A stretch of DNA of 6,305 nucleotides from Candidatus Methanophagales archaeon ANME-1-THS (lineage in GTDB: Archaea; Halobacteriota; Syntropharchaeia; Alkanophagales; Methanospirareceae), in assembly GCA_004212135.1 (NCBI GenBank), contig RXIE01000060.1, positions 1-6,305 of the forward strand. Direction: 5' to 3'. This document shows positions 1 through 4,736 of this stretch, piece after piece. The notes beneath the pieces were generated by a model that worked only from the letters and a program-made list of their open reading frames with translations, was not told the DNA's origin and ran no database searches. Each line of letters begins with the position of its first letter. Position 1 is the stretch's first letter. Both the position numbers and the translations under genes were made by a program.

Positions 1-134
1 TCAGGGACGGATCTTTCCTCCACGAGTAATCCGGATTTGATATTCGCGGGGTTTTCACCCCATTTGTTCGCGATCTCTTCTATTTTTATTCGATAGAGCG
101 GCACATACACGCCGTATGAAACTATCCCTATCAT
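1..134 (-). CDS. Hydroxymethylglutaryl-CoA synthase, archaeal type (N-terminal 44 codons, cut by window edge)
   Basis: The reverse strand reads ATG at 134-132 and stays open to the window edge. The peptide starts MIGIVSYGVYVP and continues LYRIKIEEIA, then WGENPANIKSG and LLVEERSVP. This matches the N-terminus of archaeal HMG-CoA synthases as I know them: a GIVGYG-like opening strand, a YIP-YRI segment, an IA-WG segment and G-x-VEE-(K/R)SVP. The enzyme condenses acetyl-CoA with acetoacetyl-CoA in the cytoplasmic mevalonate pathway that feeds isoprenoid ether lipids. The catalytic Cys/His/Glu residues lie beyond the window. ATG 134 is preferred because no Shine-Dalgarno precedes it and a TATA-like box sits about 28 nt upstream, fitting a leaderless transcript. 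It is divergent from the kinase at 178. The family call is from recognition of a short stretch, so it is good but not certain. Confidence 0.8.
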   Translation of the reverse strand, partial: MIGIVSYGVYVPLYRIKIEEIANKWGENPANIKSGLLVEERSVP

Positions 135-156
135 AAGAGATAGATTTAAGGGGGCA

Positions 157-167
157 GGTTATAAAGT
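157..167 (-). promoter_or_regulatory. TATA-like box for the HMG-CoA synthase gene
   Basis: The reverse strand reads CTTTATAAC here, centred about 28 nt before the ATG at 134. An archaeal TATA box normally lies about 25-30 nt upstream of the transcription start, so the predicted start falls on or beside the start codon, giving a leaderless mRNA. The same palindromic TTATAA could in principle serve the plus-strand kinase, but it is only about 15 nt from that ATG, too close for a leaderless start there. Confidence 0.5.
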
Positions 168-177
168 TACCGTGGGG

Positions 178-1284
178 ATGAACGAGGAGCTGAAAGAGTA
201 TCTGGAGCAGAAATTTGGAACTCCCGTCCGAATCCGGAGTGTGAAAGAGCTGGGTTTGGGCGGTACGTCAAAACTCATCGGCGAGCATGAACTCAAAGGA
301 TTCGGGTACGGAAAACCGTACCTCGTCGAGTTTGAAACGGGGGGAGGCAAAGTACAGGAAGTGGTCATCTCCACGATGAAGGGTGACAGCTTCGGGCATG
401 AGCATTTCTCTGACCGTGCACACATCTTGCTCTGGCAGTATCAAGCGTTCAATAAGCTCCCCAAACACGTTAGAGCGCTTGATGTCGGGTACTTCACGAA
501 GGACAGACGGCTGAAATCAGCAGGTGACGCGGAGGAATACTTTATCGCATGCGAAAAAGTGGAAGGCGCGGAATACGTTCACGATTTAACGAGGTTGAAA
601 GAAGGTGGAAGGGTCCGCGACGTGGATAGGGAACGGGTATCCGCGCTGGCTTCCTATCTGGCGGATATACACGCGGTCAAGAAGGACGATCCGGCACTGT
701 ACGTGCGACGATTACGGGAGTTGGTCGGGCATAGCGAATGCATCTTCGGCCTTACGGACAGCTATCCGCCGGGAAGTGCGTTTATAACACGCGAAGACCT
801 GATGGCGATCGAGAAGAAGAGCAATGACTGGCGGTGGAAGTTAAAGGAGCGAACAAAGAGATTGTGCATGGTGCATGGCGATTTCCATCCATGGAACGTG
901 ATGTTCCGCGAAGGGGTGGATTTCACCGTGCTCGATCGGAGTCGGGGCGAATGGGGTGAAGCGGCGGATGATGTCTCCTCGATGATGATCAATTATCTCT
1001 TCTTCGGGCTGCTCAAGACGGATGGCAAGGAGCTCGACGAGGATTTCAAGGGGTTATTTGAGCTGTTCATTGCTGAGTATCTCAAGCAGACGGGTGATTA
1101 CGAGTTATTAGAGGTCATCCAACCGTTCTATGCGTTTCGAGGGCTCGTGGTTGCCTCGCCGATCTGGTATCCGAATATCTCACTGGACACCAGGAGAAAA
1201 TTGTTTAACTTTATCAGGAATGTGCTGGAAGAGGATGAGTTTGATTATAAAAAGGTAGATGGGTATCTCTTGAAGGATAGATAG
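178..1284 (+). CDS. APH-family phosphotransferase (aminoglycoside/choline-kinase fold), substrate unknown
   Basis: This is a 368-aa cytoplasmic small-molecule kinase of the APH superfamily. The catalytic loop HGDFHPWN is at residues 233-240 (numbered from ATG 178), with D235 the expected catalytic base and N240 a metal ligand. LDRSRGEWGE follows, with D253 in the DFG-equivalent metal-binding position. The N-lobe contains VVISTMKGDSFGHEH and LPKHVRALDVG, blocks I recognise from a family of prokaryotic phosphotransferases whose substrate is not established. The name aminoglycoside phosphotransferase is a fold label here, not evidence of resistance. GTG at 172 is in frame two codons upstream, but ATG 178 is the likelier start. 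The stop codon is TAG (1282-1284), which matters when judging the in-frame TAG of toxin B. The gene is intact, divergent from the HMG-CoA synthase, and lacks the promoter block used by the island genes. Confidence 0.85.
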   Translation: MNEELKEYLEQKFGTPVRIRSVKELGLGGTSKLIGEHELKGFGYGKPYLVEFETGGGKVQEVVISTMKGDSFGHEHFSDRAHILLWQYQAFNKLPKHVRALDVGYFTKDRRLKSAGDAEEYFIACEKVEGAEYVHDLTRLKEGGRVRDVDRERVSALASYLADIHAVKKDDPALYVRRLRELVGHSECIFGLTDSYPPGSAFITREDLMAIEKKSNDWRWKLKERTKRLCMVHGDFHPWNVMFREGVDFTVLDRSRGEWGEAADDVSSMMINYLFFGLLKTDGKELDEDFKGLFELFIAEYLKQTGDYELLEVIQPFYAFRGLVVASPIWYPNISLDTRRKLFNFIRNVLEEDEFDYKKVDGYLLKDR

Positions 1285-1412
1285 AAATACAACAAGGCTG
1301 TGTGAGAGTATTTTACAGGAATGATCTGAAGCATCACTGAGCGGATTGTAGGATTAATACCAGAGATGTAGCGATTATGCGTTATGTACGTGGAATGGAG
1401 TGGCACGCACCA
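1285..1412. other. Non-coding gap after the kinase gene, left edge of the accessory island
   Basis: No convincing gene on either strand. The stretch contains ATGCGTTATG near 1377-1386, whose reverse complement shares the 11-mer ATAACGCATAA with sequence just after the stop of toxin B (3127 region). The kinase ends at 1284 and minus-strand island sequence starts within about 130 bp, so the boundary between conserved chromosome and island probably falls here. Confidence 0.4.
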
Positions 1413-1470
1413 GCGCTGCCGGACCGCAGTGGAGCGCGAATATCCAGTCCCCTGCAGCGCGTTGTTAGCC
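1413..1470 (-). repeat. Hairpin with attC-like half-site A, downstream of gene A
   Basis: An imperfect hairpin runs from 1413 to 1460. GCGCTGC (1413-1419) pairs with GCAGCGC (1454-1460), GGAC (1421-1424) with GTCC (1447-1450), and TGG (1430-1432) with CCA (1444-1446), around an 11-nt loop with unpaired bases on both arms. GTTAGCC (1464-1470) follows directly on the plus strand. On the minus strand 1467-1444 fits AACAA-N5-TGCAG-N-G, aligning without gaps to sites at 3122-3099 and 4727-4704. Integron attC sites are imperfect hairpins with extrahelical bases flanked by complementary RYYYAAC and GTTRRRY cores. Here one core-like heptamer is present, but a complementary partner outside the other arm is not evident, so it may be a decayed or half site. 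A transcript-end hairpin for gene A is the alternative. Confidence 0.4.
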
Positions 1471-1476
1471 ATCTTT
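1463..1476 (+). repeat. 14-bp inverted repeat flanking gene A, left copy
   Basis: TGTTAGCCATCTTT here is an exact inverted copy of the sequence at 2784-2797, so the pair brackets gene A. It includes the GTTAGCC heptamer next to the hairpin at 1413-1460. Confidence 0.6.
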
Positions 1477-1492
1477 CATTCGTGTATAAACA

Positions 1493-1624
1493 TTAAGTGG
1501 CTTCGAATATTTCGGTAAGAATCTTTTGTCGACTCTGCTCGTCTTGTTGTTCGAAGAATTCACAAACCTGCTTCGCTACGTCTTGCTTGCCAACCAGATT
1601 ACACAAAGCGTCAATTGCCCACTC
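1493..1624 (-). pseudogene. C-terminal continuation of gene A beyond an in-frame TAA (43 codons)
   Basis: Immediately after the TAA at 1627-1625 the same reading frame stays open for 43 codons and ends in TAA at 1495-1493. The peptide starts EWAIDALCNLVGKQ and ends SRQKILTEIFEAT. It is Glu/Gln/Lys-rich with regularly spaced hydrophobics and looks like normal amphipathic helix, continuing the helical C-terminus before the stop. With this extension gene A would encode 417 positions, and its end would fall 25 nt from the AACAA-N5-TGCAG site, as at the other units. An open run of 43 codons is not rare by chance, so composition and spacing are the main support. Confidence 0.55.
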
Positions 1625-2746
1625 TTAGAACCCAAAATGAACTTTGAAACGCATTGATTGATGCGCTAATCCGAGAATTACCGCCAGTACATCGGGCCGA
1701 TTTTCCTTTTGGGCTATTTGCACCAACGGGGGGATAAATCTGGACAGCACATAGGGTACATAGTACACCCCCATATGGAAACCAATTTCAGAGAGGCTTT
1801 GATTAAAGCTCTCATAATTTTCTATCTCATCAGACGGCGTTGCTTCCTTAAGTATCAATGTGACTTTGCTGAACGTGTTAAGGATCTCAGTAAGTACTGC
1901 CCCTCGTTCAAGCATGTTGTCCGGAGTAATGTTTTGATCCCAAGCAGGAGCGTAAGGAAAAGATACAGGAAGAGGGGGCTTATCCAACGGCGGATAAACT
2001 AGTTCCTTGTCATTATTGGCGGGTATTTCCGTGTATGGTATGCGAATCCTGACATAGTATCGTGCATTTTTCTCTGACGACATTTGGACCCAGACATCCT
2101 CGGCTCCTTCTGCATGAGCACCGAAGCGCCGGAATGGTTCTTTGTTAAGTGTCAAAAGTGGATAGTGCGAGGTGCCAGGAGAAAGCCTGACTTTAAGCCG
2201 AAGAAATATAGGAGGCGCTGCCGGCGCTGTGTAATTGACTTCTGTTTCTGGTTCCCACTTATCAATAACCAGATTGATTTCATGAACTTTTACTGCGCCC
2301 CCACCTATGTTCATCAGACAGAATATTAGTTCATTATCAGAGAGTGGATATTTGGGCCTATATTCAGGCTCACTGATTATCAGCTCAGGTACAGTCAATG
2401 CACATTTCGTTTCTTCAACCTTTTTCTCCACCAATTCAATAAGCACATTGAGGCGGTCTATATCTTCGCCTAATCTAGTCAACCCTTGAAGGAAATTGTC
2501 ATCAGAAAGCTGCATGTTTTGCAGTTGTCGCAATACATCTTCTATTGTCGGGCACCTTCCATCTTCCCATTTCAGTGCTTGTTTGAGCGCTTTTGAAAGA
2601 ATTGTACCCACAAATGGCACTGGTATCTTTTCCAGTTCCTTGCAGAGCGATTCGACTGCTGTTTCTTTGGTAGCAGCAGTCAAGCTACGCGGGAAGCTTG
2701 ATAATACTCCTTCGACCTGCTTTCTTGCTTCTGTGACCCAGTTCAT
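1625..2746 (-). CDS. Large unknown protein of unit A, probably truncated by a TAA
   Basis: I do not recognise this 373-aa protein. Three regions are visible. Residues 1-116 are helical, with a hydrophobic IPVPFVGTILSKAL segment (41-54) and a heptad-like helix at about 85-112 (FLQGLTRLGEDIDRLNVL, then IELVEKKVEE). Residues about 117-250 are strand-rich, with an LMNIGGGAVKVHEINLVI run (144-161) that suggests a beta-sandwich. Residues about 275-373 are helical again. No signal peptide or clear membrane span is seen. The start is ATG 2746, set by a strong Shine-Dalgarno GAGGAGG at 2759-2753, six nt upstream. It has the same promoter block as the toxin-antitoxin and TIR units. The frame continues 43 codons beyond the stop, so this is likely a recently truncated gene. 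A helical-plus-beta effector or scaffold role is speculation only. Confidence 0.7.
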   Translation of the reverse strand: MNWVTEARKQVEGVLSSFPRSLTAATKETAVESLCKELEKIPVPFVGTILSKALKQALKWEDGRCPTIEDVLRQLQNMQLSDDNFLQGLTRLGEDIDRLNVLIELVEKKVEETKCALTVPELIISEPEYRPKYPLSDNELIFCLMNIGGGAVKVHEINLVIDKWEPETEVNYTAPAAPPIFLRLKVRLSPGTSHYPLLTLNKEPFRRFGAHAEGAEDVWVQMSSEKNARYYVRIRIPYTEIPANNDKELVYPPLDKPPLPVSFPYAPAWDQNITPDNMLERGAVLTEILNTFSKVTLILKEATPSDEIENYESFNQSLSEIGFHMGVYYVPYVLSRFIPPLVQIAQKENRPDVLAVILGLAHQSMRFKVHFGF

Positions 2747-2752
2747 TTTTAG

Positions 2753-2759
2753 CCTCCTC
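2753..2759 (-). promoter_or_regulatory. Shine-Dalgarno site of gene A
   Basis: The minus strand reads GAGGAGG, six nt before the ATG at 2746. It is the strongest ribosome binding site in the window and fixes the start of gene A. The predicted leader is about 60 nt, longer than for the other units. Confidence 0.75.
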
Positions 2760-2783
2760 GATAAACATTGGCGAGTTTAGTGT

Positions 2784-2797
2784 AAAGATGGCTAACA
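2784..2797 (-). repeat. 14-bp inverted repeat flanking gene A, right copy
   Basis: The minus strand reads TGTTAGCCATCTTT, exactly as the plus strand does at 1463-1476. It lies in the predicted leader of gene A, between promoter block and Shine-Dalgarno. Confidence 0.6.
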
Positions 2798-2800
2798 TTG

Positions 2801-2839
2801 CTTTTATATTTATTCTATCATTTCTCAATTAGGTATAAA
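2801..2839 (-). promoter_or_regulatory. Conserved island promoter block, copy A
   Basis: The minus strand reads TTTATACC, then AATTGAGAA, then TGATAGAATAAA and an A/T tail. This aligns without gaps to blocks at 3663-3701 and 4517-4555, about 33 of 39 positions matching copy B. TTTATA is the presumed TATA box; the predicted transcription start is near 2809, inside the conserved part. Confidence 0.65.
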
Positions 2840-3072
2840 TAGCCGCAGTAATTTGGCATATCTCTTAAGACCACCTGAGACTTAGAAATTCTATCATCTT
2901 GTGTCATACATCCACCAATGTCTTTTATTACATGTGGCTACAAGGAATGTTCTCGGTGTTCGCCGCCCGCGGAAAAAATAAACGGAGCGTATGGTAAACC
3001 TGTCCGGGTTCTATGGTAACGACGATCCTGTATACGTTGCAAACGTTTTCGACAGTGCTCCTTCCGGATAAG
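2840..3072. other. Gene-poor spacer between units B and A
   Basis: No gene with a start codon is visible. The minus strand holds an open frame from 3119 to a TAA at 2930-2928 (63 codons) with no ATG, GTG or TTG until its last codon. Its peptide looks protein-like in places (GYLPPNCDVILSG, VVTIEPGQVYHTLRLFFPR), so it may be the tail of a lost gene, but it could be chance. A 10-bp copy of promoter-block sequence (ATTCTATCAT, 2888-2897) lies about 76 bp from the one in promoter block A. Confidence 0.3.
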
Positions 3073-3125
3073 ATAACGTCACAATTAGGCGGCAGATACC
3101 CGTCCGCTGCAAAGGTTTGTTATGC
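3073..3125 (-). repeat. attC-like site B, immediately after toxin B
   Basis: This 53-bp element is bounded by ATAAC (3073-3077) and GTTAT (3119-3123), perfect inverted arms, with an inner GCGG (3089-3092)/CCGC (3104-3107) stem. On the minus strand 3122-3099 reads AACAA-N5-TGCAG-N-G followed by GACGGG, aligned without gaps to sites A and D. Size, end-to-end inverted cores and the position 1-4 nt past the stop codon of the unit fit a short integron attC site. The stem between cores and centre pairs poorly, so a degraded site or another kind of cassette repeat remains possible. Confidence 0.4.
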
Positions 3126-3126
3126 G

Positions 3127-3420
3127 TTATTTTAATCTGTTCTTCCAATGGCCTGGTTCTTTGTTCAACTGCATGACGGCAATAATTATAATCTCGTCAT
3201 CAGCTTTCTGATAAATCACGCCGTACGGAAAACGATTAGTAAGGCATCTTCGTGTATTTTCTGATAATTTTGACCATGCTTCCGGAAAATGAGCAATTCT
3301 TTGGATGGTTGCATATACTTCTTTGGCAAACTCTAAACCAAGCCCATCCTTGCATTCTTCATACTAATTTATCGCTTCAAACAACTCCCTCTTTGCATCG
3401 GGATGAAAAGAATATCTCAT
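3127..3420 (-). pseudogene. RelE/ParE-superfamily toxin B with in-frame TAG at codon 19
   Basis: ATG at 3420-3418 overlaps the antitoxin stop by four bases (ATGA), as in pair D. The frame is 98 codons including the final TAA (3129-3127), the same length as toxin D. The only defect is TAG at 3366-3364, codon 19, within FEAIN-stop-YEEC. The position aligns with F20 of toxin D, where the family usually has an aromatic residue, so one base change from a Tyr codon explains it. The rest keeps family motifs: NRFPYGVIYQ, EIIIIAV and EPGHWKNRLK. There is no in-frame ATG or GTG soon after the stop to restart translation. The likeliest reading is a toxin silenced by one point mutation while its antitoxin stays intact. 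Readthrough, for example as pyrrolysine, is a less likely alternative, since the kinase gene here ends in TAG. Confidence 0.85.
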
Positions 3421-3647
3421 TTGTTAAATCTGTCGTGAATCTCTTTAAAAACCTCTTCACCGGGAATTTTTCTTACTCTTCCCGTTCTTATATCCTCAAC
3501 CCTCTTTTCGGCTTCCTGTGCCCACAATTCATCTATCTCTTTTTGTGATGGATGCAAACTTTCAAGAATTTTTTCAATTAGTTTTGTCTTGATATCTATT
3601 GGTAAAGACTCGACCATTGAAATGAGTTCATCTGTTTTTCTGGTCAT
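3417..3647 (-). CDS. Addiction-module antitoxin B (PF09720-like)
   Basis: This 76-aa protein has the plan of the addiction-module component family: an N-terminal helix (LISMVESLP, LIEKILESL), then the conserved ELWAQEAEKRVEDI stretch (about 40-53), then a basic linker (RTGRVRKIP) and a final helix (GEEVFKEIHDRF). Such proteins are small cytoplasmic partners that neutralise a RelE/ParE-type toxin and usually repress their own operon. ATG 3647 is supported by a GAGGGC ribosome site at 3658-3653. Its TGA overlaps the toxin ATG by four bases, indicating translational coupling. It is full length, unlike antitoxin D, and can serve as the local reference for the family. With its toxin broken, it may persist as an orphan, possibly cross-acting on toxin D; that is inference. 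Confidence 0.8.
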   Translation of the reverse strand: MTRKTDELISMVESLPIDIKTKLIEKILESLHPSQKEIDELWAQEAEKRVEDIRTGRVRKIPGEEVFKEIHDRFNK

Positions 3648-3662
3648 GTCGTGCCCTCGCCT

Positions 3663-3701
3663 TTTTTACCTTTATTCTATCAATTCTCAATTTGATATAA
3701 A
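3663..3701 (-). promoter_or_regulatory. Conserved island promoter block, copy B
   Basis: The minus strand reads TTTATATC, AATTGAGAA, TGATAGAATAAA, then GGTAAAAA. It is the copy closest to the consensus of A and C. The predicted transcription start is near 3672, giving a leader of about 25 nt that contains the GAGGGC ribosome site of antitoxin B. Confidence 0.7.
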
Positions 3702-3729
3702 AACTTTTGTTTTCCAAAAGTTATTAACT

Positions 3730-3776
3730 TTACACAAACAATCTTGCCTACGAGCACCACCACCGCATCACGCCCG
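3730..3776 (-). repeat. Upstream repeat R, copy of unit B
   Basis: The repeat shares TTACACAAACAATCTTG exactly (17 bp, 3730-3746) with 4565-4581. A second block, ACCACCGCATCA then a mismatch then GCCCG (3759-3776), is shared with 4596-4613. The repeat ends seven nt from the stop codon of the preceding 74-aa gene, so it marks the C/B unit junction. A shorter echo (TACGAGCA) occurs at 5292-5299 upstream of unit D. Confidence 0.65.
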
Positions 3777-3782
3777 ACACGA

Positions 3783-4007
3783 TCATTCCTCGGCCTCGGT
3801 ATACCACTTATCCTTCTCGACCTGATACTCGATGGCCTTGAGTTTCTTTGGACCAATGCGTCTTCTATGCATTTCGATTAGTTGGGGGAGATACTCCCCG
3901 CGACAACGTGTAGCGGACCAGACCTGATTATTGTCGATCGAAGCTGTTATGAGAGCGTCGAGTTCATCGTCGCTCAAGGCTGGGAAAAGAGGAACCAAAG
4001 GTTTCAT
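3783..4007 (-). CDS. 74-aa unknown protein downstream of the TIR gene
   Basis: I do not recognise this protein. It begins MKPLVPLFPALSDDELDAL and is mostly helical by composition. The middle holds QVWSATRCRGEYLPQLIE and a basic MHRRRIGPKKLK segment, and the C-terminus is charged (DKWYTEAEE). There is no membrane segment. ATG 4007 has a GAGG ribosome site five nt upstream and lies 15 nt after the TIR stop, so the two are almost surely one operon under promoter block C. Its last codons share CCGAGGCCGA with the last codons of the TIR gene, which may reflect a small internal duplication. A role as TIR partner or regulator is inferred from position only. Confidence 0.6.
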   Translation of the reverse strand: MKPLVPLFPALSDDELDALITASIDNNQVWSATRCRGEYLPQLIEMHRRRIGPKKLKAIEYQVEKDKWYTEAEE

Positions 4008-4022
4008 GGCCGCCTCTGCATG

Positions 4023-4475
4023 TCAGAACGTATCGGCCTCGGCTACCTTTCTGATCATGCCAGGAATGATCTTGTGAGGATGTTTCTTTGCAAGCGGTGG
4101 GATCAGAAGCTCCTCACTTACACCGTCAGGCGAAATGCGCTTTCCCTGTAGGTGTGAAATGAATCCAAAGGGCATCGTCCCGTCAATTGAGAGCGGAATC
4201 ACTGCGACATCTTGTCTTCCCGCAATCACTCCGATTTCCTGTGGTGCCCAGTCAGACTCGCGGAAGGCTTTGCTCAAGAGAGGGATGAAAATGTCACAAT
4301 GAAGTAGCTCTTCGAGGATTCGCTCCTTCCACTCTTCCGAGACCTCCAGATCCTCGTGTGCTAGGAAAGATTCGATGCTGTATTCGACAAGGATGCGCTT
4401 CACCTGCGCCCCGTACAGCTTCTCCTTGGTCGAGTAGCTGATAAATGCTGAGACCCTCGGTAGGTTTTGGGCCAT
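4023..4475 (-). CDS. TIR-domain protein (TIR_2-like), candidate defence NADase or signalling enzyme
   Basis: This 150-aa protein is almost entirely one TIR domain. Box 1 is AFISYSTKEK (10-19). FLAHEDLEVSEEW (37-49) is the loop typical of prokaryotic TIR_2 proteins, followed by DIFIPLLSKAF (61-71), then SDWAPQEIG (74-82), where E80 sits in the catalytic-glutamate position of NAD-cleaving TIRs. The C-terminal 50 residues are an extension (IPPLAKKHPHKIIPGMI). Many prokaryotic TIR proteins consume NAD or make cyclic ADP-ribose signals in antiphage systems; whether this one does is not shown by sequence. ATG 4475 is chosen because the frame upstream (a TTG at 4544) runs into the promoter block. 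No separate effector lies beside it apart from the 74-aa partner. Confidence 0.88.
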   Translation of the reverse strand: MAQNLPRVSAFISYSTKEKLYGAQVKRILVEYSIESFLAHEDLEVSEEWKERILEELLHCDIFIPLLSKAFRESDWAPQEIGVIAGRQDVAVIPLSIDGTMPFGFISHLQGKRISPDGVSEELLIPPLAKKHPHKIIPGMIRKVAEADTF

Positions 4476-4516
4476 AAGCTCATTACATCCCCGCTCAATG
4501 CTGCGGCCTAAAATTG

Positions 4517-4555
4517 TTTTTATCTTTATTCCATTACTTCTCAATTGGATATAAA
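4517..4555 (-). promoter_or_regulatory. Conserved island promoter block, copy C (TIR operon)
   Basis: The minus strand reads TTTATATC, AATTGAGAA, GTAATGGAATAAAG, then ATAAAAA; about 34 of 39 positions match copy B. The predicted start of transcription is near 4526, about 50 nt upstream of the chosen TIR ATG, and rules out the longer TTG-initiated reading frame. Confidence 0.7.
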
Positions 4556-4564
4556 AAAACTTTC

Positions 4565-4613
4565 TTACACAAACAATCTTGTTCGTAAGAGCATTACCAC
4601 CGCATCATGCCCG
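4565..4613 (-). repeat. Upstream repeat R, copy of unit C
   Basis: Second copy of the repeat at 3730-3776, placed directly upstream of promoter block C. In this copy the part nearest the promoter forms an imperfect palindrome on the minus strand: CTTAC and AACAA pair with TTGTT and GTAAG around 4592-4567. Copy B does not keep that pairing, so secondary structure is probably not the conserved property. Confidence 0.65.
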
Positions 4614-4703
4614 GTACAATCAATGCAATGGATCTCTCTTAGCCAAAAGCTATCACTCGTTAATATTCTGGATAAATGTTTATGGAAGAACAAATTTGAT
4701 TGT
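4614..4703. other. Spacer between units D and C, no gene seen
   Basis: The stretch separates the attC-like site D from repeat R of unit C. Open frames here are short and cross the repeat and toxin D on the opposite strand; none has a recognisable product. Confidence 0.4.
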
Positions 4704-4727
4704 GTCGATCGCTGCATCCGCTTGTTT
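4704..4727 (-). repeat. attC-like half-site D, after toxin D
   Basis: The minus strand fits AACAA-N5-TGCAG-N-G and begins nine nt after the TAA of toxin D. It aligns without gaps to sites A and B. A TTGTT complementary to its AACAA lies about 30 nt further along the minus strand (around 4688-4692), but the rest of the possible stem is weak. Confidence 0.35.
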
Positions 4728-4736
4728 GAAGCTTAC

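Noticed and set aside
1413..1460. Bacterial-type intrinsic terminator
   Set aside because: The hairpin has no U-tract on either side, and archaeal termination does not depend on such hairpins.
1245..1472. Minus-strand 75-codon frame across the kinase end
   Set aside because: It overlaps the kinase C-terminus and the hairpin at 1413-1460, and its product shows no recognisable features.
3127..3420. Confident claim of pyrrolysine in toxin B
   Set aside because: A single TAG in a decaying-looking locus is better explained by mutation, and a normal gene in the window terminates with TAG.
4476..4544. Longer TIR reading frame starting at TTG 4544
   Set aside because: These codons overlap the conserved promoter block and the predicted transcription start; the TIR domain begins right after ATG 4475.
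3730..4613. CRISPR array
   Set aside because: Repeat R has only two copies over 800 bp apart with genes between them; there is no regular repeat-spacer pattern.
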